Source: a virus
Reading direction: 5' to 3' (one strand)
Length of the DNA stretch: 64,000 bases
IMG/VR virus record: IMGVR_UViG_3300027762_000294
Coordinates: 1 to 64,000 of that record
Positions 23,401 through 29,945 of this stretch are shown piece after piece. Below the pieces are notes generated by a model. It ran no database searches. It saw only the letters and a program-made list of their open reading frames with translations, and was not told the origin of the DNA. Within the stretch, counting starts at the first letter, position 1, and every line of letters begins with the position of its first letter. Made by a program: the position numbers and the translations under genes.

Positions 23401-24589
23401 GGTCTTAAAAGCCAATCTCTTGTATGACCGCTGTTATGCACACTCGGATGTTAGTATTTTGAGTTTAGCCAATGACGCTGATAAAGCCGCAGCCCGGGAA
23501 TTATCGAATTACATAACACCCCCACATAAGAGAGCAAAGTTTATCCCTTTCTTGGATAGCCTTAAGTTAGATGTGTCCCCCACTTTTGAGGAGTTGCCAA
23601 CTGATGATGAGCATATGACGGTTTTGAAATTATATGCCCCATATGTGCCCAACACGGAAGAATATCTAATATCCCAAGGTCGTAAAGTTGATAATTTGGC
23701 ACGCCAACGGATCGACGATGTTGAGGGGGTAGTTTGTTTAAAGCCAACCGGAGAATCTCGTATTAACTTTGATGAAGTTCCTACACGGGTCACAAAGGGA
23801 CTTACCGGAGTTGCGCCGAATAGAGCAATTCATGGGATAATTGAGGATTGTATTCTCCCTCAACCTAAAGATATTACATTGATGTATCTTAGTGGTGAAT
23901 ACCCAACTGATAAAAATGCATATCCTGAAATTCCAGGTAATTGCCCTAATCCTTCTTCAACTCTATACATGCGCGGACCTCGCCCTATTGGAGATATTTG
24001 TGAAGCTGTTGGAGATGAATATCAACCCGAAAAAAGTGACCGGTTTTTTGATCCTATAAAGGAGCACGTTCCTTATATGAAAGCCGCTTATTTAGAAGCT
24101 AAGACTGTAACCAATACTATTGAAAATCCAGGTAAGTCGGCGATTGCTAAAATGGCAATTAGTGAGACAGCTTGTTATCACGGGTTAAGTTGGATGCATC
24201 ATAACGACCGACTTCGTGAGTTCATGATTTCATTGGCTGCCCCCTTCATCACTGCTCGTGAGGCATATAATCGTGGTGAATATGATCACCCGTTTCTTGT
24301 GGATTATGTGTATCCTTATGGTGAATTAACTGACAGTTTAGCCGAAGGGTTATTACAAAAGGAAGGGGAAGAATCTGTAGGGCAACTTATGGATATTTTG
24401 ACTGGATTTAACCAAGCCCAAGCCATGGCAAATAAGTTAGAATCAGAACCCCAGCGGTTTGAAAAAGTGGTAAGCGATCTTAAAGCTAAGGATTATTTTT
24501 GGAAACGTGCCAATTTCATATCTGGAAAAGGTAGACGCTTCAGAATCATCAACCATGTTAAGTATCTCGAAGGAGAACAAAATAAATGA
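20417..24589 (+). CDS. Primase-helicase: TOPRIM plus SF3 helicase (1,390 aa)
   Basis: This protein should unwind DNA and prime replication. The TOPRIM domain is at about 200-265, with E207 (IVCEGIMTAL) and D257/D259 (VIVPDVDSN). The SF3 ATPase is at about 500-660, with Walker A GTGGIGKS (K555), Walker B D600/D601 (KILDDAPP), and a sensor region NETPKFDNDTG followed by ERRLRY. The pairing is like D5-type and PriCT phage helicase-primases. Residues about 860-1390 follow a proline-rich linker (TPPPEKQNK) and match nothing I know. The total is much longer than common relatives (700-900), so an extra module is fused. The stop overlaps the next gene by four bases. Confidence 0.88.
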   Translation: MNFEIKVKGVGSKIIIDSTNPKWNLLSSPKYTHPAYTYRLFKANGESTCDLSVLLTSNDKLLLYRYSKGFESSVYEGVHPGLYAEVEARVGSVPTIKVGETISKPVGEPSHNHQLLHCPNSIPESVVADFKKRGVPLRLLVELGYYLIEKRLYTPAYIIETGELCPFVCRDPGNDKHHKRTLKGSKFASFAWIKSSVEECETLIVCEGIMTALAIANYFPNQHVVSVGAHNNYPNLINDTALSRYFPEVTTVVIVPDVDSNHHSTDSISKLTINSEKVRLAIFPMNPSTLKGDFGDLKSKTAQRVAAALFEFIAFASGKTLANRLYYERKVTPCTLNNNPGDLPMIQGSKTTSFLEPMGFLNNFLRLGPKSFYCVPHQLVVSLEQLTSLIESPATMIPYTSALTDLMGNEPKGSAVYKEAQAVLDKIKRWSTDTLISNIPNHPLLRLDMYGFAFKNGYFMHDGSNHWFVTDNKTRPAAVNLRYPPIHLEYVPEAIDDIAKQEVEFVLGHCMCGGSRKSKESVARMLRSLFFGNEDHIATHARSIYVVEGTGGIGKSQLGLLIKSMDPYAGDINPMSVASKNKSQFHFTHEDALKSIKILDDAPPIFGDVSFLKTSATGGEMRTEGKFQNPVYVETCASMVFVYNETPKFDNDTGLERRLRYVTLEGKRNNSIKVDTLGTLSKHLPAVFNWICENINTVVSDEDFYRSTKTEVPADVMAFAEAVFTPSFNSNPALSTSELMFFKRVFIQDENECKKLKPKERTTLWQNTNRKQEPQYSLFDGYKRTLGLKNNISHSQFEDKLRIALSYRQVQQQFLGVEPTQSLYNYRELFFTVNSKTQYVRMRLEQIHENPDDQDPVTPPPEKQNKDIVPINQVSPVPQKPVIDGYFQGEDSFLDIVWHLQNFKEWERSEDLLWIVYNPNKDKEFEGFLKTNYHGDELTNLLRLLRMYREPLVAVKSNNFLSPELHTAVLDDFEFATLTDMFPEKLSELSDLKDKVLKANLLYDRCYAHSDVSILSLANDADKAAARELSNYITPPHKRAKFIPFLDSLKLDVSPTFEELPTDDEHMTVLKLYAPYVPNTEEYLISQGRKVDNLARQRIDDVEGVVCLKPTGESRINFDEVPTRVTKGLTGVAPNRAIHGIIEDCILPQPKDITLMYLSGEYPTDKNAYPEIPGNCPNPSSTLYMRGPRPIGDICEAVGDEYQPEKSDRFFDPIKEHVPYMKAAYLEAKTVTNTIENPGKSAIAKMAISETACYHGLSWMHHNDRLREFMISLAAPFITAREAYNRGEYDHPFLVDYVYPYGELTDSLAEGLLQKEGEESVGQLMDILTGFNQAQAMANKLESEPQRFEKVVSDLKAKDYFWKRANFISGKGRRFRIINHVKYLEGEQNK

Positions 24590-25071
24590 GCTTATTCCCA
24601 GAATTCGGTTTGACTGTTCAGACCGTTGAACCCACAACTAAAAGTTCATCTGAAGATGACGGGAAGCCCACTAAATCGGGGAAGAACAAAGATTTGTTTG
24701 ACGGGGGATTTTCAAACATGAACCTAATTCAAGAAGAAGAGAATACAGGGGACTTTCCACTATATACTTACGATCCTGATAAACAATTCAAACACCCTTG
24801 TAATTGTGTGGAGATAACGTTTGAGAATCAGGTGTTTAATTGGGCATCTCCTAGTAATAAAAAGGTAGGGGTTGATTTTTCTAAAGGTGCTACACGCACA
24901 ATACGGTTAACCCTGCCCAGCGAGGTCCCTATTGTTATACCTGAATCTGAGGATATTCGTGAAGTATTAGATCATGGGGTGCCTGATCTTTACCTTAGCA
25001 AACCCACTCTTGTATCTAAGGGTAAAGAATCACGTCGTAACATCCGGGGAGATTTAAGTAATTATGAGTAG
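24586..25071 (+). CDS. Unknown replication-module protein (161 aa)
   Basis: Not recognised. The N-terminal 60 residues are polar, low-complexity and probably disordered (TTKSSSEDDGKPTKSGKNK). A compact beta-rich part follows (NCVEITFENQVFNW). It is wedged between primase-helicase and DNA polymerase with ATGA overlap on the left and an eight-base overlap on the right. It is therefore likely co-translated with the replisome, perhaps as an accessory or single-strand binding factor. That role is inference from place only. Confidence 0.75.
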   Translation: MSLFPEFGLTVQTVEPTTKSSSEDDGKPTKSGKNKDLFDGGFSNMNLIQEEENTGDFPLYTYDPDKQFKHPCNCVEITFENQVFNWASPSNKKVGVDFSKGATRTIRLTLPSEVPIVIPESEDIREVLDHGVPDLYLSKPTLVSKGKESRRNIRGDLSNYE

Positions 25072-26824
25072 AGTAGTGTTATATGACATTGAGGTGTTTC
25101 CTAACGCCGCGTTTATGGTATTTTGTATTGACGGGGTGTATTATTACCGAGACTTACTTAAACTGACTCACGACGATCATTTTTTCAAATATGCAATGTG
25201 TCCAATGACAACATATTTAGGGTATAACTCGTTTCATTATGATAACATTGTGATCAACCGAGTTGTTGGAAAAGGTTTAACTTACTCACAGATCAAGGAA
25301 TTGAGTGACTCCATTATTAAGGGTAATTTTAAGGATGAGAATTACCTGTTATTAGGAGGTGAGAAATTCACCAATGTAGCTGACTTTGCAGCGGTTATGA
25401 GATTACAACAAGTTTTTGGAAAAAAACGGTATCCTATCGGATTAAAAACAGTAGCGGAACTTGAACTCGGTCTCATTTATGACAGTCCTTTGAGTTTCAA
25501 CTCTTTAATTGAAACAGAGAGCCATAAAAGAGCTGCAATCACATATTGCTACACGGATGTTAAAGTGATGTATGAGATATTAGCAGGTAAAGGGGATTTG
25601 TTAGCACAAAATCTGTTTTGGTTTATGAAAACCAAAGGCGAAAATGCGTGGCTAAAACATAATGCTGGAATTACAAATAACCTATTTAGAAATGAATTGA
25701 AAAAGCCCAATTCATTAAGAGCTAATCCTAATGAAAATCTCCTGATTCCTTTGCCAGGTGTAAATTCAGTATTGGGCAAGGCAATATTGAACAATGGGTT
25801 GAAAAAGGATATTGAATTACCGGTACCATATGGGGTTTTAATGTTTGGGGTGGGCGGGGTTCATTTAAATTATACACAACCCATTTGTTTTAACGGGCGA
25901 ATTTTAGTAGCGGATATCAAAAGTTTTTACCCGTCTATGTTAGTACACCTCAGAAGCATGCCTGGGGGCTTGACTGCATTTGTGAAAATTTTAGGGGAGA
26001 TGCTTGATCATAAACGAAGCGCCGAGATGAGCATTCCCAAAAAATCAACAGAATTTCAAAAGTTGGTTGTGAATTCTGCGTACGGTTTGTTGTTAGATAA
26101 GAACTCGGTAATTTTTTCTGTAGGTACCGCTAACAATATGATTTTTTGTTGTTTCTTATTAGTTGCGGAGGTGTTTTCAGATTTGACAGACGCGGGTTAC
26201 CCTCCTATTTATGTAAATACGGACGGCTTTTTCATTCCTAGTCGGGGGGTTCGTGATGACGTTTATATTAAACAAGTTATTAAAAGCACTTGTGAACGAT
26301 TAACAGGGAAGGACGCAATTCAATGGAGTTACAAAACCTACAAAGGAGGTTACATAAAGGACACGTCTAATTACATTTTGAACACTCAAGAAGAACATTG
26401 GGCATTTGTTGCTAAAGGGTGTTTTGAAGGACCTAGTGTTTACCGATTGAATGGCAAGTGGCTTAACTTGTTAGCTGTAAATAATTTTCCCGGGGAGGTT
26501 ACCGGGGAAAAACTGAAGGCGTTTTTTCTAGGGAATCCAAAAGAGCGATATAAATACTTTGTGCGTCAAGCAAATGCTGACTGGTTTGGCAATGGTAATG
26601 AATCAAAAACGTATATCTTTACTAAGAGTACCGATTTAGTAACATCTATTAGGAGAACACAAAAGGGGATCCAGAGAATTACTAATTGGGTTTTGCAAGG
26701 TGCCGTTCCTTTAGGAAAAATTGATTTTACAGGGTATGCCGACTTGCCTATCGACTTCGATCGTTATGCAAAGGAAGTTAATGATTTAGTTGATAGAGAA
26801 AATTTAATATACCTTGATTGGTGA
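25064..26824 (+). CDS. Family B DNA polymerase with 3'-5' exonuclease (586 aa)
   Basis: It replicates the phage genome. Exonuclease motifs: Exo I D8-I-E10 (YDIEVF), Exo II YNSFHYD, and Exo III YCYTD. Polymerase motifs: A with D284 (ADIKSFYPS), B with N337 and Y340 (VVNSAYGL), and C with D387 (YVNTDGFF). In motif C the usual YxDTD is YVNTD: the first aspartate is Asn, the second, more critical one is kept. At 586 residues it is compact, near phi29 polymerase length (575), but I see no clear TPR1 insertion and no terminal-protein gene, so priming by the neighbouring primase is more likely. It overlaps the previous gene by eight bases. Confidence 0.93.
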   Translation: MSRVVLYDIEVFPNAAFMVFCIDGVYYYRDLLKLTHDDHFFKYAMCPMTTYLGYNSFHYDNIVINRVVGKGLTYSQIKELSDSIIKGNFKDENYLLLGGEKFTNVADFAAVMRLQQVFGKKRYPIGLKTVAELELGLIYDSPLSFNSLIETESHKRAAITYCYTDVKVMYEILAGKGDLLAQNLFWFMKTKGENAWLKHNAGITNNLFRNELKKPNSLRANPNENLLIPLPGVNSVLGKAILNNGLKKDIELPVPYGVLMFGVGGVHLNYTQPICFNGRILVADIKSFYPSMLVHLRSMPGGLTAFVKILGEMLDHKRSAEMSIPKKSTEFQKLVVNSAYGLLLDKNSVIFSVGTANNMIFCCFLLVAEVFSDLTDAGYPPIYVNTDGFFIPSRGVRDDVYIKQVIKSTCERLTGKDAIQWSYKTYKGGYIKDTSNYILNTQEEHWAFVAKGCFEGPSVYRLNGKWLNLLAVNNFPGEVTGEKLKAFFLGNPKERYKYFVRQANADWFGNGNESKTYIFTKSTDLVTSIRRTQKGIQRITNWVLQGAVPLGKIDFTGYADLPIDFDRYAKEVNDLVDRENLIYLDW

Positions 26825-26837
26825 AATGTAAATTTAC

Positions 26838-26864
26838 TCCTTCCTGGATTATTTTTTTTTTGTT
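26838..26864 (+). terminator. Possible partial AATCCAAG-type terminator
   Basis: TCCTTCCTGGATT followed by a long T-tract matches the right arm and tail of the terminator at 20351, but the left arm is not clear. It separates the polymerase and terminase genes. Confidence 0.4.
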
Positions 26865-26873
26865 ATTATTAAT

Positions 26874-28208
26874 ATGGGAGGTTGCGTGAAATACAATCCT
26901 GTAAAATATGGAGAATATATTGCTAAAAAATTCGGAGACACACTAGACCCTTGGCAACGTGAAGAGTTGACTCGTTTTGGTAGAGTTTTAAACGGGGAGA
27001 TACCTAACTTGAGAATCTCGTTGCCCGCAGCGCATGGGGTAGGAAAAACGTTTTTAGCAAGCCTAATAATTACTTACGCCTTATCGGTTGTCCCACGTAT
27101 AGCGGGAGTTGCCACATCTAATACCCGGCAACAATTAATCACTAAATTAGTGAGAGAAATTCAGAAAGTCATTCCTTATAATCCCGGTTTAAAATGCACC
27201 ACTTACGGAGTTAGGAGGATTACAAAACCGTCTAACGTAGTCTCTTTTGTGACGTTTGATCCCACAATGCCCGAGAGTTTTCAGGGGCTACATGAAGAAT
27301 TTGTTCTTATTGTTATAGACGAGGCATCTGGATTACCGGATGATTTGTTTAGGGTATTAGAAGGCGCATTATCCGGGGGAAGATTTTATTACTTGTTGTT
27401 GGGTAATCCCACTAAATTAGGGACGTATTTTCATAAAACAGTGACTGATTACAAACATATATGGCTAAGTCGTCCTATTTCTTGTTTTGATTCTCACAGA
27501 GTGTCTCCCTCATATTCTGAAAATATGGATACGCTGTATGGAAAAGACTCGGATATGTATAGAGTTAGGGTGTTGGGGTTGTTTCCAAAAATCTCAGGGG
27601 GTGATAGTAACCTTTTCAAAACTTCAGATTTTAAAAACGTGTTTGAAGAAAAGTTTGAAGGTTGTCTAGACGGTGAACGTAGCTTAGGAATGGACGTAGG
27701 CGCGGGGGGTGATAAAACGGTATTGGTTGATGTTACAGTCAATAAAGAATTAAAAATAATTTCGATAAATTCCATAAACCCTTACGGAGAGGCGGATTTA
27801 GTTAAAGTGGCAAGATTGCCTATTGATTATATGCGGGATATTGATTTTTTTGACTTTGATTTGAATATGGATAGCACAGGATTAGGGGCAGGGGTTTCTC
27901 ATATGTTAGCAGAAATAATACGCAACAACAACCTATCGACTCGTTTAAACCCGTTTAACTTTTCATCAAAACCAATATACTTAGACGACCCCTATAATGC
28001 TAAAAATATTCGCACGATGTTATACACTAACTTGAAAAAACTACTTGTCCTAGGGTGGCGGATTTATGGAATGCCAGAAGATTTGGTGAAGTTGCTCTTG
28101 ACAATTGTGTTTAGATCTGATACACTGTATTTAGAAATTGTGAATAAGTCTAAAGACCAAAATCATGACGCTTTAGACGCCTTACTGTTAAGTATAATAT
28201 TTGTTTGA
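26874..28208 (+). CDS. Terminase large subunit (ATPase and nuclease)
   Basis: The packaging motor pumps DNA into proheads and cuts concatemers. The ATPase shows Walker A AHGVGKTFLAS at about 54-64 and Walker B LIVIDEASG at about 144-152, with a coupling motif near GNPTKLG. The nuclease has the first acidic site MDVGAGGDKTV at about 280-290, a middle DLNMDSTGLG, and the final acidic DALDALLL near 434. The length (444 aa) is typical. A GTG at 26886 with GGGAGG four bases upstream is an alternative start that would remove four residues. No small-subunit gene is adjacent. The gene lies with replication genes and not with head genes. Confidence 0.9.
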   Translation: MGGCVKYNPVKYGEYIAKKFGDTLDPWQREELTRFGRVLNGEIPNLRISLPAAHGVGKTFLASLIITYALSVVPRIAGVATSNTRQQLITKLVREIQKVIPYNPGLKCTTYGVRRITKPSNVVSFVTFDPTMPESFQGLHEEFVLIVIDEASGLPDDLFRVLEGALSGGRFYYLLLGNPTKLGTYFHKTVTDYKHIWLSRPISCFDSHRVSPSYSENMDTLYGKDSDMYRVRVLGLFPKISGGDSNLFKTSDFKNVFEEKFEGCLDGERSLGMDVGAGGDKTVLVDVTVNKELKIISINSINPYGEADLVKVARLPIDYMRDIDFFDFDLNMDSTGLGAGVSHMLAEIIRNNNLSTRLNPFNFSSKPIYLDDPYNAKNIRTMLYTNLKKLLVLGWRIYGMPEDLVKLLLTIVFRSDTLYLEIVNKSKDQNHDALDALLLSIIFV

Positions 28209-28221
28209 TTAGGTGATTAAT

Positions 28222-29097
28222 GTGAGTATAATCGAGTTTTTTAGATCCGAGGGGCTACCCACTAAAAATGGGTGTGTTAAATGGACGTCATTACATCAAT
28301 ACTTCGGATTTGCATCAAAGAAGGCAGCGAACAAACCCCACGTGGCAGACATACCATCCCGGTATGGAATTAACCGAGAAAACGTCATTACCTTCTCGAA
28401 TGACAAAGGGCATTGGATAACTGAGCACGGGATCGCCGAACTTTGTTATAGGTCAAGAAACAAAACGGCAGTTTTACTTTGGGAAAACTATTTCGACAAA
28501 GGAAACAAAAAGTTAAATTTAGCTTTTGAGGAATTGTGTAATGCAGGGGTTAACACTCAAGGTCATTTGTTGAGGGCATTAGACGTGCAATCATTCTTTA
28601 GGATTCGCAATAATCCCACTTACGATTTGACTCAATTAGGAATACCCTACGTTTTGGTTAAAGATGGGATACACCCTAACAATTTACCTGCCACTTATTT
28701 TGCCTTGGATTATTTGCCCAGATATTTGGGAGCGCGGCGTAACAAGTTAGTGTATGACTTTGTCCAAAACTACGAGTTGTCGACTACAATAATGCCTATT
28801 GAAGTTGCTATTATATCTGAGTTAGAACGGGAGTTTCCTGATCTATGCTTTCAAAGGCAATACCGGATTGGTAAGTATCGGGTAGACGCTGTAATTTTAC
28901 AGGAGTCTATTCCAGTTATTGCTATCGAAATTGATGAATATCAACATAAGCGAACGAGAAGCAGTGAGTATGATAAATTGCGTGAAAATTACATCATCAC
29001 GGCATATCCGGATCTGGTTATTTTGAGAATAGACACAACTGCCAAAGAGTTCTCTTTGGCACCGTACTTCAACATCATACAGGAGCTTTGCAAATGA
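28222..29097 (+). CDS. BRO/MSV199-like protein with PD-(D/E)XK (DUF559-like) nuclease domain
   Basis: The N-terminal part (SLHQYFGFASKKAANKP, then HWITEHGIAELCYRS) resembles viral BRO-N or MSV199 DNA-binding domains. The C-terminal 90 residues (FQRQYRIGKYRVDAVI, VIAIEIDEYQHK) show the PD-(D/E)XK core, with D222 and E236-x-D238 followed by a QH motif as in DUF559/VSR-like nucleases. It may be a regulator with DNA-cleaving ability, or a homing-type nuclease. The GTG at 28222 is preferred over 28213 because TAGGTG sits eight bases before it. It lies just after the terminase and overlaps the clamp-like gene by four bases. A diverged relative lies at 17600. Confidence 0.75.
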   Translation: MSIIEFFRSEGLPTKNGCVKWTSLHQYFGFASKKAANKPHVADIPSRYGINRENVITFSNDKGHWITEHGIAELCYRSRNKTAVLLWENYFDKGNKKLNLAFEELCNAGVNTQGHLLRALDVQSFFRIRNNPTYDLTQLGIPYVLVKDGIHPNNLPATYFALDYLPRYLGARRNKLVYDFVQNYELSTTIMPIEVAIISELEREFPDLCFQRQYRIGKYRVDAVILQESIPVIAIEIDEYQHKRTRSSEYDKLRENYIITAYPDLVILRIDTTAKEFSLAPYFNIIQELCK

Positions 29098-29789
29098 CAA
29101 CCCTAACATTTACCCCAGTTTTTCTTCACAAGTTGTTGCATCAACATCGGTACAGTGCTAAAGAGAATGGTGTGTTGTTCAAATTGGAGGACCATGTATT
29201 GCAAGTAGTGTCTACCAATAACCGACTTTTGACAGTTACAAAACTCACCATGCCTGAAATTGACACTACGTTAAACGCAACCATTCATAACCGTGGAGTG
29301 ATGTTTATCAAAGGGTATCTGCGTAAGCTAAAAGGCTTGGTTTCCTTATCGTTTTCTGAGAGTTATGTCGATTTGAAGCAAGGCGAATCTCAAATCGACA
29401 GAAATTATTTGGTCGGGGAAACATATCCCGATTATACAGCGGTAATTCAAAAGGAGGTAGGATACCAGATTTGGGTTAGATATTCCTCTTTCAAGGATGC
29501 CGTTCAAAGTCAAGAAAATGAGCTGATTTTGAAAGAGTACCAACACCGTCTTTTGATCAATCAACATTCAATGTCCATTTACGACAGTCGATATGCTGAG
29601 GGTAATGCTGTTAAATTGTCAACGGCACCAATCCCCCTAGACACCGATTTATTAATGGGGGCTGTACTTTCCCTAAATGCTTTGCCCAACAAACATTTGA
29701 TTTTGTCCTTTTATGAGGATAGTATAAACGTAGGGCTTGAATTAGAAGGACGCCCTGAAACTAAGGTTATAATAGCCGCCAACCATTAA
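29094..29789 (+). CDS. DNA sliding-clamp-like protein (DnaN fold), 231 aa
   Basis: Sliding clamps ring the DNA and hold the polymerase. Features like DnaN: NGVLFKLEDHVLQVVSTNNR, near residues 21-40, resembles the G-x-L-x-L-x-A-T-D-x-x-R strand pair, and NYLVGETYPDYTAVI matches the conserved 'GE-YPDY' strand. A C-terminal NALPNKHLILSFYED fits the last domain. At 231 residues it has two of the three bacterial clamp domains, so a trimer, as for T4 gp45, would be needed to close a ring. The ATG at 29094 is favoured over the TTG at 29088 because GGAG lies eight bases before it. A possible relative is at 1056. Confidence 0.65.
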   Translation: MTTLTFTPVFLHKLLHQHRYSAKENGVLFKLEDHVLQVVSTNNRLLTVTKLTMPEIDTTLNATIHNRGVMFIKGYLRKLKGLVSLSFSESYVDLKQGESQIDRNYLVGETYPDYTAVIQKEVGYQIWVRYSSFKDAVQSQENELILKEYQHRLLINQHSMSIYDSRYAEGNAVKLSTAPIPLDTDLLMGAVLSLNALPNKHLILSFYEDSINVGLELEGRPETKVIIAANH

Positions 29790-29792
29790 TTA

Positions 29793-29825
29793 CAAAAAAA
29801 ACCCCCAACTGTATTTGTTGGGGGT
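29793..29825 (-). terminator. Terminator for the leftward tail transcript
   Basis: Perfect stem ACCCCCAAC/GTTGGGGGT with a seven-base loop at 29801-29825. On the minus strand it is followed by eight T residues. It lies 85 bases beyond the tape-measure stop. It may also slow rightward transcription, but on the plus strand there is no T-run after it. Confidence 0.88.
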
Positions 29826-29837
29826 AGGAGGAATAAC

Positions 29838-29945
29838 ATGAATAACAATATCAATCAAGCGGGAACTCTAATATTTATAGCTGTTATGCTGTGGTTAGTT
29901 ACTCTTTTACTACCGCCGGATGCTTTTCACTTCCCTTGGTGGTAA
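29838..29945 (+). CDS. Small membrane peptide (35 aa) at the convergence point
   Basis: The ATG follows TAGGAGGAATAAC, a near-perfect ribosome site. The frame encodes a polar start (MNNNINQAG), one hydrophobic helix (LIFIAVMLWLVTLLL) and a short aromatic tail ending in WW. It is the last rightward gene and overlaps the 3' end of the tape-measure gene by 36 bases in antisense. Function unknown. Confidence 0.6.
   Translation: MNNNINQAGTLIFIAVMLWLVTLLLPPDAFHFPWW

Noticed and set aside
25064-26824. Protein-primed replication by analogy with phi29 because of polymerase size and the terminal repeat
   Set aside because: No terminal-protein gene or clear TPR1 region was seen, and a primase-helicase gene lies next to the polymerase.
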